Positions 45,502 to 53,589 of a stretch of 64,000 nucleotides of DNA are shown here, piece by piece. The translations under genes were made by a program, and so were the position numbers. Source of the DNA: Buttiauxella sp049686335 (GTDB taxonomy: Bacteria > Pseudomonadota > Gammaproteobacteria > Enterobacterales > Enterobacteriaceae); contig NZ_JBAVHX010000004.1 of the NCBI RefSeq assembly GCF_049686335.1, positions 744,001-808,000 of the forward strand. Reading direction: 5' to 3'. The notes beneath the pieces were generated by a model that did no database searches, was not told the origin of the DNA, and worked only from the letters and a program-made list of their open reading frames with translations. Position 1 is the first letter of the stretch. Each line of letters starts with the position of its first letter.

Positions 45502-45750
45502 GTAAAAAACCGAGAGGAAGAGATGAAATTTGTGCGCATCATGCCACTGGAAAATTGATTGTCAATCCAGCGCTGACGGGGCCTGGCACGATTTGCAAGT
45601 TGTCGATTTGAAAAACTTATCTAAGTTGTCAGCAAAGTATGGGACGGTAATGCTATCTCTCTGTTTTTGATAAGATCAGCGATTGCGAACCGAAGCGGAA
45701 TGGATGAAATATTTCATGGAGAATGGGTGGTTATTTTCTTATGCGATATT

Positions 45751-45775
45751 GAAAAATGCGCCCGAAGGCGCATTT
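45751..45775 (-). terminator. Rho-independent terminator of the dms operon
   Basis: AAATGCGCC pairs with GGCGCATTT; on the minus strand the loop is UUCG and TTTTTC follows, 18 bases after the dmsC stop. Confidence 0.9.
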
Positions 45776-45792
45776 AATTATGATTATTGATA

Positions 45793-46653
45793 CTAGCTGG
45801 CAATCGCCATGCCGACGGTCATATGCAGACCGTAGAACACGCCGCGCCCGATCAGTTCGCCTGCAATCACCAGAACTAAGGCAAGAGTCAGCAATGCCGG
45901 ACTCGCCTGTCGCCCTTTCAGCTGCGGAACAATCCAAATGACTAAAGCTGCAGCCAGTGCCAGCAGTCGCCATGACATTAATGCGCCGTATTGCGGCACC
46001 AGTGCTGATGCCTGTGCAATCGAGCTTTGAATCGTTGCCAGTCCCATGCCTTGCATCATAACGACAACACTGCTTGCTACCACCGCCAGCAGCGAAATTG
46101 CGGGAAGCATGCGCATTCCCCAACCAGTTACGCCCGCAACACGCAGCAACAAATAACCCAACAGCGGCCCGCCAATAAACATGGTCAGGAAGAAACTCAG
46201 CGGTGTGTAAACGCTAAACCAGGTGGGTACGGTATCAATCAAGTAAACTTTGCACATCATCCAGACGAAGACAACGCCGAGAATCATTGTCAAAACCATC
46301 CAGATTTTACCCAACGCCTGAGGCATTTTGCCCAGCACGGTCACCAGCCACCAGAAGCCACCGACAGCGAAGAAGACCGAACCGCTGGCAATTTCATTAC
46401 TCAGTGCTGAATCACCAATGCGATTGAGTGAGTTGAACGCGCGCAACGGAGAGCCTAAGTGTAAAACTGAGGCAATAAAACCAATACCCATTAGCACCCA
46501 CAATACAATCATTGCCCAATGGACACGTTTTTGCTGTGTGCGTTCTGAAACACCCGTCATCAATGCCAGCGCCATGACAATAAAACCGCCCGCAACGCAC
46601 TGTCCCAAAACTGTAAAGACCATTAAAGGCCATTCATGCCATCCGTTACCCAT
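45793..46653 (-). CDS. dmsC: DMSO reductase membrane anchor subunit DmsC
   Basis: DmsC anchors DmsAB to the membrane and oxidises menaquinol. It has 286 residues against 287 in E. coli, with about eight hydrophobic helices. MGNGWHEWPLMVFTVLGQCVAGGF, HLGSPLRAFNSLNRIG and ELIGRGVFYGLHMTVG are family blocks. The frame is open 81 codons upstream inside dmsB; the ATG chosen is one base after the dmsB stop and has GAGGTG upstream. The gene itself looks intact although dmsA carries an internal stop. Confidence 0.95.
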   Translation of the reverse strand: MGNGWHEWPLMVFTVLGQCVAGGFIVMALALMTGVSERTQQKRVHWAMIVLWVLMGIGFIASVLHLGSPLRAFNSLNRIGDSALSNEIASGSVFFAVGGFWWLVTVLGKMPQALGKIWMVLTMILGVVFVWMMCKVYLIDTVPTWFSVYTPLSFFLTMFIGGPLLGYLLLRVAGVTGWGMRMLPAISLLAVVASSVVVMMQGMGLATIQSSIAQASALVPQYGALMSWRLLALAAALVIWIVPQLKGRQASPALLTLALVLVIAGELIGRGVFYGLHMTVGMAIAS

Positions 46654-46654
46654 C

Positions 46655-47272
46655 TCACACCTCCTTCGGGTTTGCCAGATAGCCGGTTTTATCCCCACAA
46701 GGACGGCTGTTGGCGTTGGGTTTAATGACGATATTTGGCTTCGTGAAGTGTGGTGATGGTAAAGGTGCAATCGCTGCTTGCTCGCCATACTTTTCACGCA
46801 GTTCCGCGATAGGCGCCATATCCAGAGCACGTAACGGGCAAGATTCCACACAAATAGGTTTCTTACCTTCAGCAACGCGCGAATAGCAGCCATCACATTT
46901 CGTCATGTGCCCTTTTTCCGCGTTGTACTGTGGTGCACCGTATGGGCAAGCCATATGGCAATAGCGGCAGCCAATACACACATCTTCGTTTACAACGACA
47001 AAACCGTCTTCACGTTTATGCATTGCACCGCTTGGGCAGACCTTGGTACAGGCAGGGTCTTCGCAATGGTTACAGGCAATCGACAAATAGTAAGCGAACA
47101 CATTTTGCTGCCAGACACCGTTATCCTCCTGCCAGTCACCACCTGCATATTCATAGATGCGGCGGAAGCTGACATCCGGACCTAAGTTCTTGTAGTCTTT
47201 GCAAGCCAGCTCGCAAGTCTTGCACCCGGTGCAGCGGCTGGAGTCGATATAAAATCCATATTGAGTTGTCAT
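46655..47272 (-). CDS. dmsB: DMSO reductase iron-sulfur subunit DmsB
   Basis: DmsB carries electrons from DmsC to DmsA through four [4Fe-4S] clusters. The 205 residues equal E. coli DmsB. Four cysteine groups are visible: CTGCKTCELAC, CNHCEDPACTKVCP, CIGCRYCHMACP and CDGC with CVESCP. All ligands are present, so the subunit should be functional. It starts ten bases after the original dmsA TAA and is followed almost at once by dmsC. Confidence 0.97.
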   Translation of the reverse strand: MTTQYGFYIDSSRCTGCKTCELACKDYKNLGPDVSFRRIYEYAGGDWQEDNGVWQQNVFAYYLSIACNHCEDPACTKVCPSGAMHKREDGFVVVNEDVCIGCRYCHMACPYGAPQYNAEKGHMTKCDGCYSRVAEGKKPICVESCPLRALDMAPIAELREKYGEQAAIAPLPSPHFTKPNIVIKPNANSRPCGDKTGYLANPKEV

Positions 47273-47282
47273 CAGCTATTCC

Positions 47283-47408
47283 TTACGCCTTCTCGACCTG
47301 GACGAGGTTACTGTGGGATGGGTTACCTTTCGCCAGTGGCGATGGTCGCTGGGTGGTTAACACGTTAATGCAGCCTGCGTGATCCACTTTGTTAGCATCC
47401 GGGCTGTA
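47283..47408 (-). pseudogene. dmsA: Detached 3' end of dmsA beyond the premature TGA
   Basis: These 41 codons and TAA continue the dmsA frame after its TGA. They read YSPDANKVDHAGCINVL, then TTQRPSPLAKGNPSHSNLVQ and VEKA, a close match to the C-terminus of E. coli DmsA. In DMSO-reductase-family proteins this tail belongs to the last cofactor-binding domain. It has no start codon or ribosome site of its own, so it is made only if the TGA is read through. Confidence 0.85.
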
Positions 47409-49727
47409 TCATGCCCCTTCCCCCATTGCCACAACACCAGGAATAATGCGTGGCGTAACTTTCGCGTTGATATTGACTTCGCCACGACCGTTGAAAACGC
47501 GCACGATATCGCCATTTTTTATCCCGCGCTGTCCTGCATCAATTGGGTTGATCCACATTTCCTGACGACAAGCTGCCTTCAATACTTCCACGTTGCCGTA
47601 GGTTGAGTGCGTACGCGCTTTGTAGTGGAAACCGGTCATCTGCAATGGCCATTTCTCGGCGAGTGGATCGCCATAGTTTTCGAAGCCAGGGCTATAAACC
47701 GGCAGTGGATCGATAACATCCCCTTCGTTGAGTTGCCACGTCGCGGCAATCTCAGCCAGCTGTTCAGAATAGATTTCAATTTTGCCGGACGGAGTGGTCA
47801 GCGGGTTAGCTGCGGGATCTTCACGGAAGGCTTTATAAGCCACGTGATGCCCTTGCGGGTCGCGCTGCTTGAAGATGCCTTGTTTGCGGAATTCATCGAA
47901 GCCTGGTAATGCAGGAATCGCTTCCTGAGACTGTTGATACAAATGACGCATCCAGCCTTCTTGCGTGCGGCCTTCGGTAAACTTCTGCTCAACGTCCATA
48001 CGTTTCGCCAGTTCACTGGTCATCTCATAGATCGTTTTGCACTCAAAACGTGGCTTGATTGCCTGATCGGCAAAAATCACATAAGCCATGTTGCCGCACG
48101 ACGCATCGAGACAGAAGTCCATTTGTTCAGACGCTGTGCAGTCTGGCAGCAAAATATCTGCATATTTAGCCGATGAAGTCATGTGGTTATCGATGACCAC
48201 AATCATTTCGCATTTCTTGTCGTCCTGCAGAATGTCGTGGGTGCGATTGATTTGTGAGTGCTGGTTAATCAGACAGTTACTGGCGTAGTTCCAGACCATC
48301 TTGATTGGAACATCCAGTTTATCTTTGCCCCGTACTCCATCGCGAGTGGCCGTCATTTCCGGGCCACGCTCGATGGCATCGGTCCACAGGAACATCGAGA
48401 TACTGGTCTGCACCGGGTTTTCAAGCGTAGGCATACGGACGAACGGTAAACTGTAAGAACCCTCGCGCGCACCGCTGTTCCCGCCGTGGATCCCAACGTT
48501 ACCCGTCAGAATTGATAACATAGCGATAGCACGTGAAACCAGTTCGCCATTCGAGTGGCGTTGTGGCCCCCAACCCTGGCTGATAAAGGCCGGTTTAGCC
48601 ATGGCGATTTCACGAGCCAATTGAATAATACGTTCAGCAGGAATACCGGTGATTTTCGCCGCCCACTGCGGCGTTTTCGCCACGCCATCGACACCATTTC
48701 CCAGAATATAGGCTTTATAGTGCCCGTTTGCAGGCGCCGATTTTGGCAGTGTTTTTTCGTCGTAGCCGACGCAATATTTGTCGAGGAAAGGCTGATCAAC
48801 GAGGTTTTCAGTGATCATCACCCACGCTAACGCGGAGATAAGCGCGGTGTCAGTACCTGGACGAATTGGAATCCATTCATCTTCGCGCCCTGCACCCGTA
48901 TCGGTATAACGCGGATCGATGATAATCATGCGAGCATTAGATTTTTCGCGCGCTTGTTCGAGGTAATAGGTCACCCCGCCGCCACTCATACGCGTTTCGC
49001 CAGGGTTGTTGCCAAACAGCACCACGAGCTTGCTGTTTTCAATGTCAGACGGGCTGTTGCCATCCGCCCATCCACCGTAGGTGTAATTCAGGCCAGCGGC
49101 AATCTGAGCGGTTGAATAGTCACCATAATGATTCAGATAACCGCCGCAGCAATTCATAAGTCGTGCGATCAGTGTTGAACCCGGTGGCCACGAACGAGTC
49201 ATGGTGCCACCCAACGTACCAGTGCCATAGTTGAGATAGATGGCTTCGTTGCCGTATTCTTTTATGATGCCTTTCATGCTGTTAGCGATGGTATCGAAGG
49301 CTTCATCCCAACTAATACGCTCAAATTTACCTTCGCCACGGGCACCCACCCGCTTCATTGGATATTTCAGACGATCGGCATTGTAGACACGTCTGCGCAT
49401 GGAACGGCCACGCAAACAGGCGCGAACCTGATGCAACCCTTCGTAATCATCATTTCCGGTATTGTCTGTCTCAACGTATTTGATCTCGCCATCTACAACA
49501 TGCATGCGCAATGGGCAACGGCTACCACAGTTGACAGTACAGGCACTCCAGATAACTTTTTCAGGTTTACTTACGGTATCAGCAGCGTTTTGTGCAAAAG
49601 CCAGGCGGCTAAAGGGAAGTGTTAATGCACCGCTCGCAGCAGCAAGCCCACCGATAGCCGTGGTTTTCACCAGCTTACGGCGGCTTACAGGGGCAGTAAG
49701 TACCGCATTAGAAGTTTTCTCTTTCAT
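47409..49727 (-). CDS. dmsA: DMSO reductase catalytic subunit DmsA, truncated by an in-frame TGA
   Basis: DmsA is the molybdopterin subunit that reduces DMSO and amine N-oxides outside the inner membrane during anaerobic growth. A Tat signal SRRKLVKTTAIGG and a [4Fe-4S] motif CTVNCGSRCPLRM with CLRG open the protein, and the molybdopterin domains follow. Codon 773 is TGA where E. coli DmsA has Trp, giving 772 residues; the frame continues to codon 814 plus TAA. The ATG gives MKEKTSNAVL; a GTG eight codons upstream is the alternative. Loss of 42 residues probably harms cofactor binding. A sequencing error, real nonsense mutation or readthrough cannot be told apart here. Confidence 0.9.
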   Translation of the reverse strand: MKEKTSNAVLTAPVSRRKLVKTTAIGGLAAASGALTLPFSRLAFAQNAADTVSKPEKVIWSACTVNCGSRCPLRMHVVDGEIKYVETDNTGNDDYEGLHQVRACLRGRSMRRRVYNADRLKYPMKRVGARGEGKFERISWDEAFDTIANSMKGIIKEYGNEAIYLNYGTGTLGGTMTRSWPPGSTLIARLMNCCGGYLNHYGDYSTAQIAAGLNYTYGGWADGNSPSDIENSKLVVLFGNNPGETRMSGGGVTYYLEQAREKSNARMIIIDPRYTDTGAGREDEWIPIRPGTDTALISALAWVMITENLVDQPFLDKYCVGYDEKTLPKSAPANGHYKAYILGNGVDGVAKTPQWAAKITGIPAERIIQLAREIAMAKPAFISQGWGPQRHSNGELVSRAIAMLSILTGNVGIHGGNSGAREGSYSLPFVRMPTLENPVQTSISMFLWTDAIERGPEMTATRDGVRGKDKLDVPIKMVWNYASNCLINQHSQINRTHDILQDDKKCEMIVVIDNHMTSSAKYADILLPDCTASEQMDFCLDASCGNMAYVIFADQAIKPRFECKTIYEMTSELAKRMDVEQKFTEGRTQEGWMRHLYQQSQEAIPALPGFDEFRKQGIFKQRDPQGHHVAYKAFREDPAANPLTTPSGKIEIYSEQLAEIAATWQLNEGDVIDPLPVYSPGFENYGDPLAEKWPLQMTGFHYKARTHSTYGNVEVLKAACRQEMWINPIDAGQRGIKNGDIVRVFNGRGEVNINAKVTPRIIPGVVAMGEGA

Positions 49728-49947
49728 AGGACCCACTTGTTTCGTGCTCACATTTAAACAAGCCGGCAGCGGTTACTCAGGGAGGTACGGCCCGTGCTTC
49801 CATTGCTCAGCCAAAAAGAGAAAGGAGTGTCTTAATTTTTGTCAGTATCACGATTGACGACCCGGTTAAGTCATTTAACCTAAGCCGACAAATGATAAGA
49901 ATACTGAATGAGTTGTGTAAGTAATCATCACTCGCTTTCTGGGGATG
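49728..49947. other. dmsA leader region
   Basis: This gene-free stretch lies between the predicted dmsA start point and the coding region, about 210 bases of untranslated leader. Short open frames inside it have no supporting features. Confidence 0.5.
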
Positions 49948-49988
49948 ATCATACTCATATAGGGGTATTTGTTATTGTTTGGAGTCAA
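49948..49988 (-). promoter_or_regulatory. FNR-type promoter of dmsABC
   Basis: TTGTTTGGAGTCAA at 49975-49988 matches TTGATNNNNATCAA at eight of ten positions. On the minus strand the -10 TATGAT is at 49953-49948. A start at 49940-49941 puts the FNR-like site centre at about -41, the class II position known for E. coli dmsA. Confidence 0.6.
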
Positions 49989-50027
49989 TAAAGTCTGACT
50001 GACTCTGGGAATGAGAATATTTACGCG

Positions 50028-50054
50028 AAAAAAAAGCGCCCGTAGGCGCTTTTT
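50028..50054 (-). terminator. Rho-independent terminator of serS
   Basis: AAAAAGCGCC pairs with GGCGCTTTTT around CGTA; on the minus strand eight T residues follow. Confidence 0.93.
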
Positions 50055-50077
50055 AAGCATTTAATCGTACTAACCGA

Positions 50078-51370
50078 TTAGCCGACGTACTCTAGGCCTT
50101 TCATGTAAGGACGCAATACTTCAGGCACTTCGATACGACCGTCTGCCTGCTGGTAGTTTTCCAGCACGGCGACCAGGGTACGACCTACAGCCAAACCAGA
50201 ACCGTTCAGGGTATGCACCAGACGAGTTTTCTTGTCTGCCTTGCTGCGGCAGCGAGCCTGTAAACGACGCGCCTGGAAATCCCACATGTTGGAACAAGAC
50301 GAGATTTCACGGTAGGTGTTCTGCGCCGGCAACCAGACTTCAAGATCGTAGGTTTTAGCCGAGCCAAAACCGATATCACCACTGCACAGCAGCACTTTAC
50401 GGTATGGCAGACCCAACAACTGCAACACTTTCTCAGCATGCCCGGTCAGTTCTTCCAGTGCATCCATAGAGTCTTCTGGACGAACGATCTGCACCATCTC
50501 AACTTTATCGAACTGGTGCTGGCGGATCAGACCACGAGCATCACGACCGTAAGAACCGGCTTCGGAGCGGAAGCATGGCGTATGAGCAGTCATCTTCAGC
50601 GGCAGTGTATCTTCATCAATGATCTCGTCACGCACCAGGTTGGTCAATGGCACTTCTGCGGTTGGGATCAGAGCATAGTTGCTGCTGTCAGCTTCTTCAT
50701 CCAGCGGACGTGTATGGAACAAGTCACCACCGAATTTTGGCAACTGACCGGTACCGTACAACGTTTCATGGTTGACCAGATACGGAACGTAGTTCTCAGA
50801 GTAACCGTGCTGTTCGGTATGCAGATCCAACATGAACTGGCTCAGCGCGCGGTGCAAACGGGCGATTTGCCCCTGCATCACCACAAAGCGGGAACCCGTC
50901 AGTTTTACCGAAGCAGCGAAATCCAGGCCTTTAGCCATTTCGCCTAGGGTCACGTGATCGCGCACTTCGAAATCGAATTTACGCGGCTCGCCCCAGCGGC
51001 TGATTTCAACGTTTTCGCTGTCATCTTTGCCCAGCGGTACGCAATCGTCCGGGATGTTCGGCAGAGTCAGAGAGATATCGCGAATTTCTGCCAGCAGAGT
51101 ATCAAGCTCAGCTTTCGCTGCATCCAGCTCTTCACCCAGCTGGTTTACCTGCAGACGCAATGGCTCGATGTCTTCCCCGCGTGCTTTCGCCTGGCCGATG
51201 GATTTCGATCGCGAGTTACGTTCAGCTTGCAGATTTTCAGTTTTGACCTGCAACACTTTACGACGCTCTTCTAAAGAGCGCAGCGTTTCTACATCCAGCT
51301 TAAAGCCTCGGCGTGCCAGTTTTTCAGCGACTGCGTCTGGCTCTGTACGCAGCAGATTGGGATCGAGCAT
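50078..51370 (-). CDS. serS: Seryl-tRNA synthetase
   Basis: This class II synthetase charges tRNA-Ser and tRNA-Sec. The 430 residues equal E. coli SerS. An N-terminal antiparallel coiled coil (about residues 30-100) grips the tRNA variable arm. Motif 2 is FRSEAGSYGRDARGLIRQHQF and motif 3 GSGLAVGRTLVAVLEN. The start MLDPNLLR is typical. It is transcribed alone, with its terminator just upstream of the dms promoter region. Confidence 0.98.
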   Translation of the reverse strand: MLDPNLLRTEPDAVAEKLARRGFKLDVETLRSLEERRKVLQVKTENLQAERNSRSKSIGQAKARGEDIEPLRLQVNQLGEELDAAKAELDTLLAEIRDISLTLPNIPDDCVPLGKDDSENVEISRWGEPRKFDFEVRDHVTLGEMAKGLDFAASVKLTGSRFVVMQGQIARLHRALSQFMLDLHTEQHGYSENYVPYLVNHETLYGTGQLPKFGGDLFHTRPLDEEADSSNYALIPTAEVPLTNLVRDEIIDEDTLPLKMTAHTPCFRSEAGSYGRDARGLIRQHQFDKVEMVQIVRPEDSMDALEELTGHAEKVLQLLGLPYRKVLLCSGDIGFGSAKTYDLEVWLPAQNTYREISSCSNMWDFQARRLQARCRSKADKKTRLVHTLNGSGLAVGRTLVAVLENYQQADGRIEVPEVLRPYMKGLEYVG

Positions 51371-51462
51371 GCTTATCCTGTGCTTATCGAATTAATGGAG
51401 GGGATACGGTCACAGCCTGCAACCGCATTGATATTCTTGCTAACCTTACCGCAACGCCTTCA

Positions 51463-52806
51463 TTAGCGGTAGCGTTTTGTCGGGCTATTTTGATCCTGTT
51501 CAGTAAGCCAGGCGAGCTTTTCACCAATCTTGCCTTCAAGACCTCTGTTTGTCGGCTGATAATAGCGAGTTTGTGCCATTTCCTGCGGAAAGTAGACCTC
51601 GCCGGACGCGTAGGCGTTAGGTTCGTCATGAGCATATCGATACTCCTGACCATATCCCATTTCTTTCATCAATTTGGTTGGCGCATTACGCAAATGGACC
51701 GGAACATCGTAATCGGGGCGATCGCGGGCATCGGCCATGGCGGCTTTAAAAGCCGTATAAACCGCATTACTTTTTGGCGCGCATGCAAGATAAACAATGG
51801 CCTGAGCAATCGCACGCTCACCTTCCGCCGGGCCAACGCGGGTGAAGCAATCCCACGCCGCAAGAGCGACCTGCATCCCGCGCGGGTCGGCATTCCCCAC
51901 ATCTTCCGAGGCAATCGCCAACAACCGGCGGGCCACATACAACGGGTCGCCACCCGCTGTAATAATGCGCGCATACCAATACAGTGCAGCATCAGGGGAT
52001 GAGCCGCGAACTGATTTATGCAAGGCTGAAATCAAATCGTAGAAACGGTCGCCTTTATTATCAAAGCGCGCGCTGCGTTCGCCTGCAATTTCCGTCAGCA
52101 GAGCAATGTGCAACTCACGATTTCCATTGGCATTGGTTTCGGCCATATCAGCCATCATTTCGAGAGTATTCAACGCGCGGCGGGCATCGCCATTCACCAG
52201 TTCGGCGATGGCTCTACGCGTCTCATTCGGCAGGACAATATTCTGGCCGCCATAACCGCGTGCATTATCGCTCATCGCCTGGTCGAGGACTTTTTCGATA
52301 TCTTCCGTGGTAAGTGATTTAAGCAAGTAAACGCGTGCGCGTGACAGCAGTGCCGAGTTCAGCTCGAATGAGGGGTTTTCGGTAGTGGCACCGATAAACG
52401 TGATGGTGCCGTCTTCAATATGAGGCAAAAAAGCGTCTTGTTGGCTTTTGTTGAAGCGATGGACTTCGTCGACAAACAGAATAGTGCGACGACCTGCGTT
52501 CCGGTTCTGACGCGCGCGCTCTATGGCTTCGCGAATTTCTTTCACACCGGAAGTGACAGCCGAGATACGTTCAACATCCGCGTCAGCATAGTGAGCAATC
52601 ACTTCAGCAAGCGTGGTTTTCCCCGTGCCGGGTGGGCCCCATAAAATCATCGAATGGAGATGTCCCGCTTCGATAGCCTTAGGAAGCGGTTTGCCAGGGG
52701 CGAGCAGATGTTGTTGACCGATGTACTGCGCGAGGTTCTCCGGCCGCATTCGAGCGGCCAGAGGCTGGAAGGTATTCTCAGAAAAATCGAGCGACAGGTT
52801 GCTCAC
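51463..52806 (-). CDS. rarA: Replication-associated recombination protein RarA (MgsA)
   Basis: RarA is an AAA+ ATPase of the clamp-loader-like group that acts at stalled forks. It has 447 residues, the E. coli length. Walker A GPPGTGKTT is at 57-65, Walker B ILFVDEVHRF follows, then sensor 1 GATTENPSF and the arginine finger region SRARVYLL. The C-terminal tetramerisation part includes ALYWYARIITAGGDPLYVARR. It begins eight bases after lolA and probably shares its transcript. Confidence 0.97.
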   Translation of the reverse strand: MSNLSLDFSENTFQPLAARMRPENLAQYIGQQHLLAPGKPLPKAIEAGHLHSMILWGPPGTGKTTLAEVIAHYADADVERISAVTSGVKEIREAIERARQNRNAGRRTILFVDEVHRFNKSQQDAFLPHIEDGTITFIGATTENPSFELNSALLSRARVYLLKSLTTEDIEKVLDQAMSDNARGYGGQNIVLPNETRRAIAELVNGDARRALNTLEMMADMAETNANGNRELHIALLTEIAGERSARFDNKGDRFYDLISALHKSVRGSSPDAALYWYARIITAGGDPLYVARRLLAIASEDVGNADPRGMQVALAAWDCFTRVGPAEGERAIAQAIVYLACAPKSNAVYTAFKAAMADARDRPDYDVPVHLRNAPTKLMKEMGYGQEYRYAHDEPNAYASGEVYFPQEMAQTRYYQPTNRGLEGKIGEKLAWLTEQDQNSPTKRYR

Positions 52807-52814
52807 TCATACCT

Positions 52815-53426
52815 CTACTTACGTTGATCGTCCACCGTCACGCCTTTAGGCGGGGTAAACGTAAACTTACTCATATCTACAGCACCATTTTGCTGGGTTT
52901 TCAGCGCATAGCTGCTGCGTTGGTCGTCTTGCTCAATGGCACTGAACTGATGAATAGTCCCGTCGCGTCCAACATTGATGGTGAACTGCTTCAGGTTACC
53001 GGCGCTGGTTTTTGGCGTCAGGATGAAATCATCACCGCTTTGTTTGATGTTGTACTGCTGCCAGTCGCTGCTTTGGTTACGCGCAATCAACATAAACGGC
53101 GTATTGCCCGTCGCATCTTTCAACCAGGTTGCGCTAACTTGTTCAACAAACGGGTTATAGAACCACAACGTTTTACCATCAGAAACCAGAATGCTTTCAT
53201 CGGGCTGAGTCATGTGCCAGTTGAACAGGTTAGGACGTTTAACCCACAAATCACCCTGACCTTCTTGCACTGCAGCACCGCTACCGTCTGTCACTTTCTG
53301 AGTGAAGCTGGCGTGGAAGCTGCTGACTTTATCTAAACGATCTTTCAGGTCACCTGCGGCATCAGCCCAGGCAGCAGTTGCGGTCATAGCAGTCAACAAA
53401 GCACAAGTAATAGCGATTTTTTTCAT
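52815..53426 (-). CDS. lolA: Outer-membrane lipoprotein carrier protein LolA
   Basis: LolA is the periplasmic chaperone that carries lipoproteins from LolCDE to LolB. It has 203 residues as in E. coli. The signal peptide MKKIAITCALL ends near AWA|DAAGD. The mature start LKDRLDKVSSFHASFTQKV and the hydrophobic-groove strands NWHMTQPDESILVSDGKTLW are intact. It lies 163 bases after ftsK and just before rarA, all on one strand. A GCCAC/GTGGC stem-loop lies in the gap before it. Confidence 0.97.
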   Translation of the reverse strand: MKKIAITCALLTAMTATAAWADAAGDLKDRLDKVSSFHASFTQKVTDGSGAAVQEGQGDLWVKRPNLFNWHMTQPDESILVSDGKTLWFYNPFVEQVSATWLKDATGNTPFMLIARNQSSDWQQYNIKQSGDDFILTPKTSAGNLKQFTINVGRDGTIHQFSAIEQDDQRSSYALKTQQNGAVDMSKFTFTPPKGVTVDDQRK

Positions 53427-53589
53427 TATGATCCCTTAAAATTCATGCGCCACAAAGCGACTGCGCTGTGGCATTTCTGTTGCCCACTCTAGTCGAGTGC
53501 TATTGATGAGCAATAGAAGAAAAAGCTGATTTTCCGGTAATTTACCCTTCTTTGCACAAGAGCCACATCAGCGACCCTTGTACTCAGGT

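Noticed and set aside
45554..45566. ATTGATTGTCAAT upstream of ycaD as an FNR site
   Set aside because: The half-sites are three bases apart in a form that does not fit TTGATNNNNATCAA; only a chance short palindrome is supported.
47409..47411. TGA in dmsA as a selenocysteine codon
   Set aside because: E. coli DmsA has Trp here, the position is near the C-terminus and not at the metal site, and I see no clear SECIS-like hairpin directly downstream.
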